Virus record (IMG/VR): IMGVR_UViG_3300028417_000005
Location: 1 to 55,449 of that record
Origin: a virus
Reading direction: 5' to 3' (one strand)
DNA: 55,449 nt
The notes under the pieces are model-generated. The model saw only the letters and a program-made list of their open reading frames with translations, searched no databases and was not told the DNA's origin. The position numbers and the translations under genes are program-made. Positions 17,001-26,806 of the stretch are shown piece by piece; position 1 is the first letter of the stretch; the number at the start of each line of letters is the position of its first letter.

Positions 17001-17185
17001 TTGCTATATTCAAAAGAGATGATAGTATAACTTTAAACAAGGACTTTGGTTCTGATTGGGTAAAGGTAAAGAAGGATGGTTCATTAGTTGCCAATGCAAT
17101 AGATAGATTCTCAGCATATCAGGTGATATTTTTTGCTAATAAATATAATGAAAAGATAACGGATAAGGATTTTGAATGGGTTTAA
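16994..17185 (+). CDS. Unknown small protein, 63 residues
   Basis: GTG start at 16994 with AAAAGGGG upstream, overlapping the o-spanin stop by 7 bases. Mixed strand/helix, no membrane segment or signal. It lies between spanin and amidase, so a link to lysis is possible. Not recognised. Confidence 0.6.
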   Translation: MVIAIFKRDDSITLNKDFGSDWVKVKKDGSLVANAIDRFSAYQVIFFANKYNEKITDKDFEWV

Positions 17186-17190
17186 TAAAT

Positions 17191-17262
17191 ATGATGTCGC
17201 CCTTAGAAAAAGGAGCAAACCAAGAACGACTAAAAACATTATACCACAGGTTTTATATATGA
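17191..17262 (+). CDS. Possible 23-residue coupling peptide before the amidase
   Basis: ATG 17191, 23 codons, ending in TGA within the ATGA that starts the amidase. No good ribosome-binding site of its own. It may exist only to deliver ribosomes to the amidase start, which itself has a weak site. Basic, helical; no homology call. Confidence 0.35.
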   Translation: MMSPLEKGANQERLKTLYHRFYI

Positions 17263-17786
17263 GCAACATAGCATTGATAATTGGTCACGATATGAATTCT
17301 GGAGGAGCTGTAACCGTAAATGGCGTTAATGAATATAGCACTTGGTTCACATATCTAAATACTATCCTCACATTTCTCCCACAAGGGAACCAATATAAAG
17401 TGTTCGAGAGAAGAAATGGATTAGAAAAATTGGTTAGAGATGTCAATGATTATAGAGCTGACATAGCTATATCATTTCACTTCAACTCTTCATCAAATAG
17501 CAAGGCAAATGGCTTCGAGGTATTGTCATCTGGTTATCCATCATCTATGATGCTATCTAGAGCATTCTTAGATGGGTACAAGACATCAATTAGGAATAGA
17601 GGCATAAAGGTCAGGAAGCTTGGTGAAGATGGTGGATACTTCTTAAATAAGACTAATATGCCAGCTATATTATTAGAGCCATTCTTTGGTTCCAACAGAA
17701 AAGATTGTCATCTATTTTTTAGAGATATTAATTTATTTACAAATGCAGTTATAGATGTAATAAATAAAGCTAAGGACTTACCATAA
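17259..17786 (+). CDS. Endolysin: N-acetylmuramoyl-L-alanine amidase (Amidase_3 type)
   Basis: 175 residues from ATG 17259. Zinc amidase motifs in order: IIGHD (His10), Glu25 in NGVNEYS, His74 in ISFHFN followed by N-S-x-GFEV, and catalytic Glu140 in AILLEPFFGSN. This is the AmiC/CwlM-like fold that cuts the lactam bond between muramic acid and the stem peptide. No signal peptide, so release by a holin is expected. A longer frame from TTG 17172 would add a basic tail, but the domain begins right at Met 17259. Portal starts directly after its stop. Confidence 0.9.
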   Translation: MSNIALIIGHDMNSGGAVTVNGVNEYSTWFTYLNTILTFLPQGNQYKVFERRNGLEKLVRDVNDYRADIAISFHFNSSSNSKANGFEVLSSGYPSSMMLSRAFLDGYKTSIRNRGIKVRKLGEDGGYFLNKTNMPAILLEPFFGSNRKDCHLFFRDINLFTNAVIDVINKAKDLP

Positions 17787-20015
17787 ATGGAAGAAGATAA
17801 CAACATATTTAATGACATAGAGTCTGACAAAATAAAACATCCAATGACCGTAGAAGATATAAAGAAAGACTTTGAAGCTAGTATGACATTTAATGAATGT
17901 GAAATTGCATCAATAGATGAAAACTTATCATATATGAACGGTGAGATAAATTTCAAAGCTAGAGAAGGCTATAGTAGATATGTGCCTAAGTCAATAAAGA
18001 AGCAAGCTGAATGGATGTACGCTGAGCTTGAAGAGCCTTTCCTTGGTTCTGATAAGCTCTTTGAACTACAACAAGTTAGTGGCATTGATAGCGACACTCT
18101 AAAGCGTGATGAGATGATATTGGATAAACAATTCTCATCAGATATATGTAGAGTATCATTGATCAACAATATGTCTAGAGCTGTAGTTGATGAAGGAACA
18201 GCTATTTTAAAAGTTGGATGGGAGTACATAAGCAAAGATATGTATGTAAATGAAACAATACATACATACCCAACAGAAGAAGAAGCTGGATTTATGTTAA
18301 ATAGTATGCCAGAAGCTAAAGGTCTCCCTGACACAGAAGTTATGGCTATGCTTGATCAAATAATAAATACACCAATCTCTAGCGAAGTTGTAAGAATCAA
18401 AAAAACTATACTAGTTAGAAATAGACCAACTATAAATGTTAAAGATTATAATAATATATATTTTGACCCAAGTTGTAATGGCGATATCAAAAAAGCCAAG
18501 TTCGTCATTGAAAAGTTCAAGACATCATTGTCTGAGCTAAGACAAGTTCCTAAGTATAAAAATCTAGATAAAATAAGATCATCATCTTCTACAATATATA
18601 CAGATGATCACAATGATTTTGACTTTGAAGATGATCCAAGAAAAATACTAAATGCATATGAATATATCGGTGAATGGGATATTGATGGTTCTGGAATAAC
18701 TACAAGTATAACTGCTACTGTAGTTGAAGATACATTGGTTCACTTTGGCAAAAACCCTTTTCCGTATAGTTTCAATCCATACTCTGTAGCTACATTTTCA
18801 CCAGTCAAAAATAGAGTTAGAGGTAATCCTTTAGGTCATTTAATAAAAGATGATCAAGATATAATAGGTGCTCTTAGTAGAGGTCTCATAGATGTTGTTG
18901 GTAGATCAGCAAATGGGCAAGAGGGCATAAGAGAGAATAGTTTATCGCCACTGAACCAACTTAAATTTGAAAGAGGTGAGAAGTATTCATTTGGCGAGCA
19001 CATAGATCCATCTACTCTTGTGTACACTCATAAGTATCCAGAGATACCACAATCAGCTATTTTTATGATTAACTCACATCAAGCAAATATAGACAGTATG
19101 ACTGGAACTAAATCCTTCTCACAAAACATATCAGGTGACTCTCTTGGCAAAACAGCTACTGGGGCAAGAGGGGTTCTAGACAGTATGTCAAAAAGAAAGT
19201 TATCTGTTATAAGACGGATGGCTAATGCACTGGAGGATGCTGGTAGAAAGATAGTTCAGATGAACCACTTTTGGCTAGAAGATGAAGATGTTGCAAAATA
19301 CACAGGAGAAGATAATCCACCTCCTATGGTTAAGATTGAGAACTTTAATATAAGTGTCGGCATATCTACTGATGAGATAGATAATAGAGAGATACAAACA
19401 TTATCATTTCTGCTACAAACAATTGGTAACACTATGCCAGAAGAGATTAAGAAAGAGATATTTGCTGATATAGCATACCTTAGTAAGAGGTTTAAATTAT
19501 CAAAGAGTATACTTGAATATACACCAGAACCAAATCAGACTCAAATTGAACTAGATAGGCTTGAAATAGAGTTGCTAAAAGCCAAGATAGAAACAGAAAA
19601 ATCCAAGAGTAGAGAGAACGAATCAGATAGTGTTCTAAATATGGCACGATCTAAGTTCGAGCTAAGTAGAGCAAAAGATTATGATTCAGCTGGTGATTTA
19701 AAAGATCTTGATTTTATCGAAAAAGAAATGGGAATAGATCACGATAGAAAAAAAGAACTTAAAAGTATGGATGTTGATAGTAAGGAAAAGATAGAAGATA
19801 TAAAAATGAGATCTAAACTAAATGTTATAGATGCTGAAGATAATGGTCTTGCATCTCTCACACCAGATGAGTTGTCGTTGGTCCAAGATGATACACAAGA
19901 AGATGAGTATGTTGAACCAGAGCCTAATATAGAAGATGAGATAGGTATGCCTATGGACCAGTTCATTAAACAGCAAGAAGATATAGTATCTGGTGCTAAT
20001 AGTGAGTATAATTGA
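17787..20015 (+). CDS. Portal protein
   Basis: 742 residues, acidic, with the long helical layout of podoviral portals: wing/stem core to about 520, then a coiled-coil barrel (about 560-660, repeated ELDRLEIELL-type heptads) and a flexible acidic tail. 'NRPTINVKDYNNIYFDPS' and 'DKIRG/ATGARG'-like blocks are those of N4/P22-type portals. It forms the DNA gate, and precedes scaffold and capsid as expected. No protease or other domain seen. Confidence 0.88.
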   Translation: MEEDNNIFNDIESDKIKHPMTVEDIKKDFEASMTFNECEIASIDENLSYMNGEINFKAREGYSRYVPKSIKKQAEWMYAELEEPFLGSDKLFELQQVSGIDSDTLKRDEMILDKQFSSDICRVSLINNMSRAVVDEGTAILKVGWEYISKDMYVNETIHTYPTEEEAGFMLNSMPEAKGLPDTEVMAMLDQIINTPISSEVVRIKKTILVRNRPTINVKDYNNIYFDPSCNGDIKKAKFVIEKFKTSLSELRQVPKYKNLDKIRSSSSTIYTDDHNDFDFEDDPRKILNAYEYIGEWDIDGSGITTSITATVVEDTLVHFGKNPFPYSFNPYSVATFSPVKNRVRGNPLGHLIKDDQDIIGALSRGLIDVVGRSANGQEGIRENSLSPLNQLKFERGEKYSFGEHIDPSTLVYTHKYPEIPQSAIFMINSHQANIDSMTGTKSFSQNISGDSLGKTATGARGVLDSMSKRKLSVIRRMANALEDAGRKIVQMNHFWLEDEDVAKYTGEDNPPPMVKIENFNISVGISTDEIDNREIQTLSFLLQTIGNTMPEEIKKEIFADIAYLSKRFKLSKSILEYTPEPNQTQIELDRLEIELLKAKIETEKSKSRENESDSVLNMARSKFELSRAKDYDSAGDLKDLDFIEKEMGIDHDRKKELKSMDVDSKEKIEDIKMRSKLNVIDAEDNGLASLTPDELSLVQDDTQEDEYVEPEPNIEDEIGMPMDQFIKQQEDIVSGANSEYN

Positions 20016-20076
20016 CATTTATCACAAATTTAAGGTACACTTCTAAATATATAACATTATAATAAAAGGATATACA

Positions 20077-20418
20077 TTGATAGAGAAACAAATACTAGAC
20101 AATATGAACGAGGCAATAGCTCTTGGTGAGGCACTTAGTGATCTTAGAAAAAATAGAAAGTTCAAGCTTGTGTTTGAAGATGGATATTTTAAAAAAGAAG
20201 CTATGCGTCTGGTTCTTGCTAGAGGCAGCTACCCTTCTGGTGTTGACAATATACAGCAAAAAGAGATCTTCCAGTCTGAGATAGACTCTGCCATATCTGC
20301 AATAGGTGAACTAAATCAATATCTACATACAATTGAGATGATGGCTAATAGAGCTAAAAAAGCAATCAATGAAGACAGAGACATAGATGCCTCTAATTTA
20401 GACAATATGGCTGGATAA
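20077..20418 (+). CDS. Small head-region protein, 113 residues
   Basis: TTG start at 20077 with AAAAGGA six bases upstream. Helical throughout, with a likely coiled coil at 65-100. It lies between portal and scaffold, so an assembly chaperone or minor head protein is plausible. Not recognised. Confidence 0.72.
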   Translation: MIEKQILDNMNEAIALGEALSDLRKNRKFKLVFEDGYFKKEAMRLVLARGSYPSGVDNIQQKEIFQSEIDSAISAIGELNQYLHTIEMMANRAKKAINEDRDIDASNLDNMAG

Positions 20419-20422
20419 CAGT

Positions 20423-21457
20423 ATGTCAGATATGGTAGACTACTCTAATCAAGCTATAGTTGATAACCCAGATGCTCCTAGTGAGCAGGAGTCTCAACAG
20501 TCAACTGAGTCTGGTTCTGATCAAATAGATGATGCTAACACTCAGGAGCTTAAAGATGCTCCTATAGGTACAGATGAAGAAATTAATAACGATCCTAACA
20601 CATCTAAAGATACTGTAGAAGGCGAAGAACCAGAAGTACTTGAAGATAGTGATGATGCCGAAGATGTGAAATACAAAAGCTTAGTTGATGAAGCTTTGTC
20701 CCCAATCAAGGCTAATGGTCAAATGGTTACACCGTCATCTATAGAGGACCTAAGAACTCTTGCATCTAAAGGGTTAGGTTTTGAGCATAAGGCTAAAATC
20801 ATAAAGCCAGCTATGAAGAAACTTAAAATACTTCACAAAAACAATATTGATGATGATAGATTGAATCTATTAATAGATGTGTCAAATGGCAACAAAGATG
20901 CTATAGCTAAACTATTGAAAGATAACAGCATAGATCCAATTGATGTAGATGTTGATACAGAGGATAAATATGAGGCAACCAATCACGACATAGATGATGT
21001 TGAACTCGAACTATCTGATAAAATAGATAGTATAAAAGATAGTGAACACTTTGCAAGCGTATCAAATATAGTATCTTCTGTTTGGGATGACTCTAGTAGA
21101 GAGATTATAAAAAATGATCCAACTCTAATAGTAAAGTTAAATGAAGAGTTTGAGATAGGTAGATTTGATAAGATCCAACAGATAGTTCAAAACGAGAGAG
21201 CATTTAATAGATTAGGTAATATGTCAGATATTGAAGCTTATGTAGCAGTACTAAACCAAGTGATGAAACAAGATAAGCTTAAGAATAAGACCACTAAGAA
21301 GCCAAAGACAACAAATGACAAATCTGGTAGAGATAGTGTTGCAGAGGCTAGAAGTCTTGTTGGTTCTAGTAAAAAATCAACAAAACAAAAAGATAGAAAC
21401 GAAATGTCAGATGATGAATTTCTAGCTGAGCTAAGAAATATGCGCAAGAAAAAATAA
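20423..21457 (+). CDS. Scaffolding protein
   Basis: 344 residues. A long acidic, Ser/Glu/Asp-rich, probably disordered N-terminus (1-75), a helical middle, and a basic Lys-rich C-terminus (about 275-344, ending RNMRKKK). This charge layout directly before the major capsid gene is the classical scaffold pattern: the basic end binds the capsid shell and the protein leaves at maturation. No protease domain is attached. Confidence 0.82.
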   Translation: MSDMVDYSNQAIVDNPDAPSEQESQQSTESGSDQIDDANTQELKDAPIGTDEEINNDPNTSKDTVEGEEPEVLEDSDDAEDVKYKSLVDEALSPIKANGQMVTPSSIEDLRTLASKGLGFEHKAKIIKPAMKKLKILHKNNIDDDRLNLLIDVSNGNKDAIAKLLKDNSIDPIDVDVDTEDKYEATNHDIDDVELELSDKIDSIKDSEHFASVSNIVSSVWDDSSREIIKNDPTLIVKLNEEFEIGRFDKIQQIVQNERAFNRLGNMSDIEAYVAVLNQVMKQDKLKNKTTKKPKTTNDKSGRDSVAEARSLVGSSKKSTKQKDRNEMSDDEFLAELRNMRKKK

Positions 21458-21466
21458 GGCAACAAT

Positions 21467-22642
21467 ATGGCACACGAATATAAATCAGGTACCGACTCTA
21501 CAGTAGGTGAAAATATCATAACATTTGATATGAAGCGAGAAGCTTTAATTGACCTAGAAGATGAGCAGTACCTATTAAAGCTTAGTGATAGTATATATCA
21601 ACCTAAGCATTTTGGTAAAACAATTAAGAGACACCACTACTTACCTTTGCTAGATGATAGAAACATCAATGACCAAGGTCTTGATGCTAATGGTGCTGTT
21701 ATAGCAGATGGTAATCTATGGGGTTCATCTAAAGATATTGGTAAGATAACATCTTCATTACCTCTTGGTAGTGAACTTGGCTCTGCTAGAAACAGAGTTG
21801 GGTACAAGCGTATCACAGTTGAAGGTACTCTTAAAAGATTTGACTTCTTCGATGAGTATACAAAAGAGAGTGTTGACTTCGATGATGATTCTGAACTTAG
21901 AACACACATCACACGAGAGGCTCTAAGAGGCGCATTAGCTGTATCTGAGAGTGTACTACAAATAGATCTTCTTAATAGCGCTGGTGTTATTAGATATGGC
22001 GGTTCTGCCACTACTAGAGCTACTGTAAGCGGCGACACAGCTGGTGTTCCATCTATCCTAAGCTATGAAGGTCTTATGAAGGCATCTATACAGCTAGATG
22101 ATAATAAGTGTCCTAAACATACTAAGATCTTCAAAGGTAGTAAAAACACAGATACAATGACACTACAGGCAACTCGTATGTTGTTTATTGGTTCTGAGCT
22201 TAAGCCTACTATTAAGAGAATGAAAGATCTTCACAACAACCAAGCGTTTATACCTTCTAGCAAATATGCTGATGGTAGTACGCTTATGAATGGTGAGATT
22301 GGTGTTGTAGACGAGTTTAAAATCATAGTTCACCCTAATATGCTACATTGGTCTGGTGCTGGTGCTCCAGAGGGAACCAATGGTGGGTATAGAGCTACTG
22401 GTGGTAACTATGATGTTTATCCAGCGTTATGTGTTGGCTCTGATAGTTTTACAACTCTTGGGTTCCAAGTTAGAGATGGCAATAGCAAGTTTGACATTAC
22501 CAATAAGCCACCGTCAAAAGATAATGCTAATAGACTAGACCCACACGGTGATATGGGCTTCTATGCTATTAAATGGTATTATGATACACTTATCTGGAGA
22601 CCTGAGTGGATCTTTAGATATGAAGTTGTAGCAGAGCTATAG
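21467..22642 (+). CDS. Major capsid protein (N4 gp56-like)
   Basis: 391 residues, ATG 21467 after AAGGCAAC. The N-terminal 'SIYQPKHFGKTIKRHHYLPLLDDRNINDQG' region (quoted here only by its key words QPKHFGKTIKRHHYLPLL) and the beta-rich A-domain fit the N4-gp56 capsid family with HK97 fold. Codon use is the cleanest in the window, as expected of a highly expressed gene, and a strong hairpin follows its stop. No N-terminal delta domain for cleavage is obvious. Confidence 0.9.
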   Translation: MAHEYKSGTDSTVGENIITFDMKREALIDLEDEQYLLKLSDSIYQPKHFGKTIKRHHYLPLLDDRNINDQGLDANGAVIADGNLWGSSKDIGKITSSLPLGSELGSARNRVGYKRITVEGTLKRFDFFDEYTKESVDFDDDSELRTHITREALRGALAVSESVLQIDLLNSAGVIRYGGSATTRATVSGDTAGVPSILSYEGLMKASIQLDDNKCPKHTKIFKGSKNTDTMTLQATRMLFIGSELKPTIKRMKDLHNNQAFIPSSKYADGSTLMNGEIGVVDEFKIIVHPNMLHWSGAGAPEGTNGGYRATGGNYDVYPALCVGSDSFTTLGFQVRDGNSKFDITNKPPSKDNANRLDPHGDMGFYAIKWYYDTLIWRPEWIFRYEVVAEL

Positions 22643-22651
22643 ATAGTATTT

Positions 22652-22673
22652 ACTAGATGGGTTTCCATCTGGT
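22652..22673 (+). terminator. Hairpin after the capsid gene (attenuator or processing site)
   Basis: ACTAGATGG (22652-22660) and CCATCTGGT (22665-22673) form 9 pairs (one G-U) around a GTTT loop, 10 bases after the capsid stop. Only an A-rich sequence follows, so it is probably a leaky terminator or an mRNA-stabilising hairpin that raises capsid mRNA. Confidence 0.6.
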
Positions 22674-22696
22674 AATAAAATAATTAAGGCGTATAA

Positions 22697-23209
22697 ATGA
22701 GCATAAAAGATGAAAAAGCTAAACTAATAAAAAGAGCTAAAAGATTAGGCGTTGATAATGCTGAATCATTAGGAATCAAAGATCTTAGAGCTGTTGTTAA
22801 TAGTTTTCAAAGTGAACCAGAATCCCCCCCAAGTGATACTAATAGAAAACTAAATGCTCTGAAAGAAGCTACTAAGCTTAGAAGAATTATTGCTACCTGT
22901 ATGAACTCTAGAAAGAAATCTGGAAATACACATTATTTTGAAGTGTCAAACGATGAAATAGGAACCATTAAAAGATATGTTCCAATGAACACTCCTAAGG
23001 GAACACATGTAGAAGATGTAATATACCAAAATATGCTAGCTAGAGAGTGCGTAGTATTTGTAGATGATGTAAATACTAGTAACGGTAGGGTAAAGGTCAA
23101 AAGTGAAACAATTAAAGAGTATAGTATTACATTGTTGCCACCTCTCACAGAGGATGAGTTAAAAGAGCTTGGAAGAGAACAATCAGCTCATCACTCAATA
23201 GATAAATAA
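22697..23209 (+). CDS. Virion or head-associated protein with HeH/SAP-like N-terminus
   Basis: 170 residues. Residues 5-37 (KLIKRAKRLGVDNAESLGIKD in part) fit a small helix-extended-helix fold used for nucleic-acid binding. A proline-rich linker follows, then a beta-containing domain. It lies just behind the capsid gene, where N4-like phages keep small head or neck proteins. DNA binding inside the head or head completion are possible; neither is shown. Confidence 0.7.
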   Translation: MSIKDEKAKLIKRAKRLGVDNAESLGIKDLRAVVNSFQSEPESPPSDTNRKLNALKEATKLRRIIATCMNSRKKSGNTHYFEVSNDEIGTIKRYVPMNTPKGTHVEDVIYQNMLARECVVFVDDVNTSNGRVKVKSETIKEYSITLLPPLTEDELKELGREQSAHHSIDK

Positions 23210-23210
23210 T

Positions 23211-23849
23211 ATGGCTATAGCAATAGGAGATGTTACCTCAAATGTAGCCGTATCTACATCTGGTTCTGTATATGAAGTATCTGGAGATGGTGCATTTGAC
23301 AAAATGATGTCTACTGTAGCCAAGCATTTAAAAGCACAGTATGATGATGATAAGATAGTTGGAGAAGCTTATGCTACAGTATATGCCAATTCAATTATAG
23401 CAGTACTTGCAGAGTCTAATAAATTTGTCTTAACAGTTGATGAAATAAATGCTAAAGCATTGCTTATGGATAAGCAACTACTTGAGCTTGATAAGAAGAT
23501 AGAGCTTATAAATGCACAGATTGCTAAAATGATATCTGACAACTTATTGGTTGGTGCTCAGATAAGTAAAATGAATGCAGAAGAAGGATTAATTAATGCC
23601 AACAGAGATGGTGTATTAGCTAAGACATCTAGAGATAATGCTGAAGCTGCTAAAAAACTAGCATCTCTTGATCAAACATTAATTAATTTAGAAAAGCAAG
23701 CTGTTGTACTTACTGAGCAAGCAAAGGCTTATTCTGGTGACTATTGGGCATCTATATATAGAGCTGAAACATCATTTGAAGCATCGTTATATGATACTAG
23801 TGGCGGTACTGTACCACCTACTGTCAACTACCCACCAGCTCCATTTTAA
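23211..23849 (+). CDS. Coiled-coil structural protein, 212 residues
   Basis: Begins one base after the previous stop. A beta-like N-terminus, then long helices from about 80 to 180 with heptad-like Leu/Ile/Ala spacing (LLELDKKIELI, KMNAEEGL), and a proline-rich end. An elongated trimeric or dimeric virion part is likely, such as a tail or neck protein. No family recognised. Confidence 0.72.
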   Translation: MAIAIGDVTSNVAVSTSGSVYEVSGDGAFDKMMSTVAKHLKAQYDDDKIVGEAYATVYANSIIAVLAESNKFVLTVDEINAKALLMDKQLLELDKKIELINAQIAKMISDNLLVGAQISKMNAEEGLINANRDGVLAKTSRDNAEAAKKLASLDQTLINLEKQAVVLTEQAKAYSGDYWASIYRAETSFEASLYDTSGGTVPPTVNYPPAPF

Positions 23850-23852
23850 TCA

Positions 23853-26336
23853 ATGGGAGCTTTTGATAGATCTGTAGAGATAATATCTCTAACATTTACA
23901 AATATACTAATAGATGGCAGAGCTATAAAGCAACTTAAAAAGAAATCAAGAATTTTATCTGAGAGTGATGGTTTTGTGTATATGGATCTATATATGCAAG
24001 GCAAAAAAAGCTATCGTAAATCGTTTAGTAAATCGCAACTTGAGAAGTATGGATATGATTTAACAAACAACATAAATAAGTTAGATGTAAATGAGCCAAA
24101 TCTATTGGTTCAATTACAAACTGATTATGACCCATCAATAGATACGATTATCATTAATGGATTTAGGTTTCCAACTGCTGATGATATAGCAATCCAATAC
24201 TTAGTGTCTACGCAAGGCTACAGCTTACAAACTAATACTATGATACATAATACTGAGTATCACACATACTCTTCGTCATACGCAACATATGAGCCTATAG
24301 ATGGTACTAACCCAGTTGTATATTCAAATACAATATTATCATTAACTGTATATATAACTATAGTCCCACAAAGCTATATAACTAATCAACTACTATCTTC
24401 ATCATATTGGTTCTCTGCTACTCAGGTAACTAATGTAAAACATAAAACAATAAATGTTAATTGGACGACACTAACTGGATTTACTCCAGATAATATCAAT
24501 GCTGGTTCTTTTGAGCCAATACGAATATTTGACTCATTAGGCATTGAAGTTCAAAAGCATAACTTTAATATATCAGATACAACAGGCGATGTTGTATTTA
24601 ATGTTTTTGGAGCCAATGGTTCATATACTTACACTATAAGATCATATCTAACTAGTAACGGTAATGTGATGTCATCTGATCCAATATCATTTGATATAGA
24701 TGATACAAGTATGTTTGATCTATCGCTTCCATATTCAGAAGTAGATTACAACGGATACTACGGTATAGATATTATTAAACTAGATGCTCTTGGGAATCAA
24801 ACAACACAAATAGATAAAATCTTTTTTGTAAAGCCACCAACTGTGGCATTTGTGGTTCCCCAACAGTTCATAACTGATATATCCAACTTCTCTATGGTTG
24901 GTAGATGTAGTAACCCATCTGGCAATATAATACAATATATATATGACATAGATTTAGTTACATCTCTATATTCTAGAGTTGAACTAGAAGTAACTCCTAT
25001 AATACCTCTAAAAGAGTTTGATATAATATTAGATCAAACAATAAATCTTAGAAGGATGCTTAAGAGGATAGGTCTTAATTATAACAGTTTAACAGATACT
25101 CTTGAAAATACAAATCTAGACAATATATATATAATGAACGGTATACCTGTAAACTACAATACTAGAACACTACAAGATGATCAAGATGCAGAAGATTCAT
25201 TGGCTCTTGAGAATGGCAGAAGTCCAAGAACCATAACTCAAGAGTTTCACCATAAAAAGAAACAAGCTATATTAAAATGTGTATATAAAACATTTGAATA
25301 TTACCAAAGTAGTATGGCTGGTTCTGTGCTTAAGATAGAGTCTATAAACTATAATGTATCTTGGGATTATAACAAGACATTAGTAAGCGGTACTGCATTA
25401 GATTACAACTTAGATCCAATACAAATAGGAGAGTATGGTGGTTCTTCTCCTATCTTAGAGCTTGTATATTGGAAGGAGACAACTGTTGATACTGAAATAG
25501 TAACAACATACTATACAAAGGCTCAGTATGATGCTATGACTGCACTTGAACAGGCTACTATACAAACTAGATCAGATAAATCAAATATGTCAATAATGTA
25601 TCAAATAGATGCTACATCTTATTTTAGGATAGATATAACAAACTTCAAAGGGTTTATCAAGGTAAGTAAACAGTTCAATGTATATTTAACATCTTATATT
25701 AACAAATTTAGACTTCCTATACCAATGAGTGTCTTAAACGGACTACCATTTAAAGAGTGGGAGATAGTACACGAAAACTCTCTGTGTTTTGTAATATATA
25801 CATATCAAAGTGTTAATATAGAATGGTGGCAAACAGAAGGGTTCATAACTATACTACAAATAGTATCTATAGTCATCTCTGCTTATACTGGTGGGGTATC
25901 TGGTGTTATGACATCTGTTTTAATATCTAGTATAGCCCCAAAAATAGTTGGCATACTAATTGATGCAGTAGGTCTAGAAGATGATGAAGCCTTGTTGCTT
26001 GTAACTATAATTAATATAGTAACATCTGCATATAATGGCAACTATGCTAATATATTACTTACGCTATTTAACGCATATGTTGAGCTTGAGAGAATCAAGC
26101 TTACAAATGAAATGGAAATAGAAGACGAGCTAATAGATAGACTTAAGAAGAAATTAGAAGATTATATGACTGAGAAGTATGCTTACACTGATGTAAACTA
26201 CACAGATGTTTTCAGAGAGATGGCAGTAGTTGATTATGGTTATTATAAGAACCCAACTAAGAGATTAAAACAAAATAGTTTTTATAAGGCAGATATAAAT
26301 GTTAAGCCTAATTTAGAACCACCTAAACCTAAATAG
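23853..26336 (+). CDS. Large virion protein with membrane-active C-terminal region, 827 residues
   Basis: The first 600 residues are beta-rich (many Tyr, Thr, Ser; short strands), as in tail tube or sheath-like proteins of N4 relatives. A hydrophobic stretch at about 660-720 (Ile/Val/Ala/Gly, with ISAYTGGVSG and a second segment at 705-735) could enter a membrane. The end is charged and helical. The N4 counterpart by position would be the large tail/ejection protein encoded beside the virion polymerase. This is inference from layout and composition. Confidence 0.75.
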   Translation: MGAFDRSVEIISLTFTNILIDGRAIKQLKKKSRILSESDGFVYMDLYMQGKKSYRKSFSKSQLEKYGYDLTNNINKLDVNEPNLLVQLQTDYDPSIDTIIINGFRFPTADDIAIQYLVSTQGYSLQTNTMIHNTEYHTYSSSYATYEPIDGTNPVVYSNTILSLTVYITIVPQSYITNQLLSSSYWFSATQVTNVKHKTINVNWTTLTGFTPDNINAGSFEPIRIFDSLGIEVQKHNFNISDTTGDVVFNVFGANGSYTYTIRSYLTSNGNVMSSDPISFDIDDTSMFDLSLPYSEVDYNGYYGIDIIKLDALGNQTTQIDKIFFVKPPTVAFVVPQQFITDISNFSMVGRCSNPSGNIIQYIYDIDLVTSLYSRVELEVTPIIPLKEFDIILDQTINLRRMLKRIGLNYNSLTDTLENTNLDNIYIMNGIPVNYNTRTLQDDQDAEDSLALENGRSPRTITQEFHHKKKQAILKCVYKTFEYYQSSMAGSVLKIESINYNVSWDYNKTLVSGTALDYNLDPIQIGEYGGSSPILELVYWKETTVDTEIVTTYYTKAQYDAMTALEQATIQTRSDKSNMSIMYQIDATSYFRIDITNFKGFIKVSKQFNVYLTSYINKFRLPIPMSVLNGLPFKEWEIVHENSLCFVIYTYQSVNIEWWQTEGFITILQIVSIVISAYTGGVSGVMTSVLISSIAPKIVGILIDAVGLEDDEALLLVTIINIVTSAYNGNYANILLTLFNAYVELERIKLTNEMEIEDELIDRLKKKLEDYMTEKYAYTDVNYTDVFREMAVVDYGYYKNPTKRLKQNSFYKADINVKPNLEPPKPK

Positions 26337-26406
26337 TTATAAGCAAAATTATAACAATGATTTAACCTATAATTATTTTAACTTAGATTTAAATATGGAG
26401 ATTACT

Positions 26407-26802
26407 ATGACAGGATTACTTGGAGCAGATGGAAAACCAATAGATTTTGGTAGTTATTTTAATCCAAAACAAGATGAAGAGTTTAATATTGGTTATCCAA
26501 CCACAAACAATGCCAATAAAATAAATGCATTCAATAACGACGAAGATATGTTTGGTGTTAATGCAGATACATTATCTAACATAGGTACTGGGGCAGTTGG
26601 GTTAGCAAATGCATTCTTAGCCTACAAGCAATATGAGCTTGCAAATGATGCTTTTAAAGAGAATAAAAAAATGAACAGAAAGTCATATAATATGAGTGTT
26701 GGTAACTATAACCAAGATAGAAAAAGAGCAAACTCATATGATAGAGCACAAGGTGCTAACACTAGTGTTGGCTCTGGGTTCTTAAAACCGATAGGAGGCT
26801 AA
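26407..26802 (+). CDS. Small internal virion protein, 131 residues
   Basis: Start at ATG 26407, which has GGAG 7 bases upstream; the ATG at 26395 overlaps that site. The middle has a Gly/Ala-rich hydrophobic helix (about 60-82) followed by a basic, Asn-rich part. Short proteins like this sit next to ejection proteins in podoviruses. Role inferred from neighbours. Confidence 0.7.
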   Translation: MTGLLGADGKPIDFGSYFNPKQDEEFNIGYPTTNNANKINAFNNDEDMFGVNADTLSNIGTGAVGLANAFLAYKQYELANDAFKENKKMNRKSYNMSVGNYNQDRKRANSYDRAQGANTSVGSGFLKPIGG

Positions 26803-26806
26803 CTAG

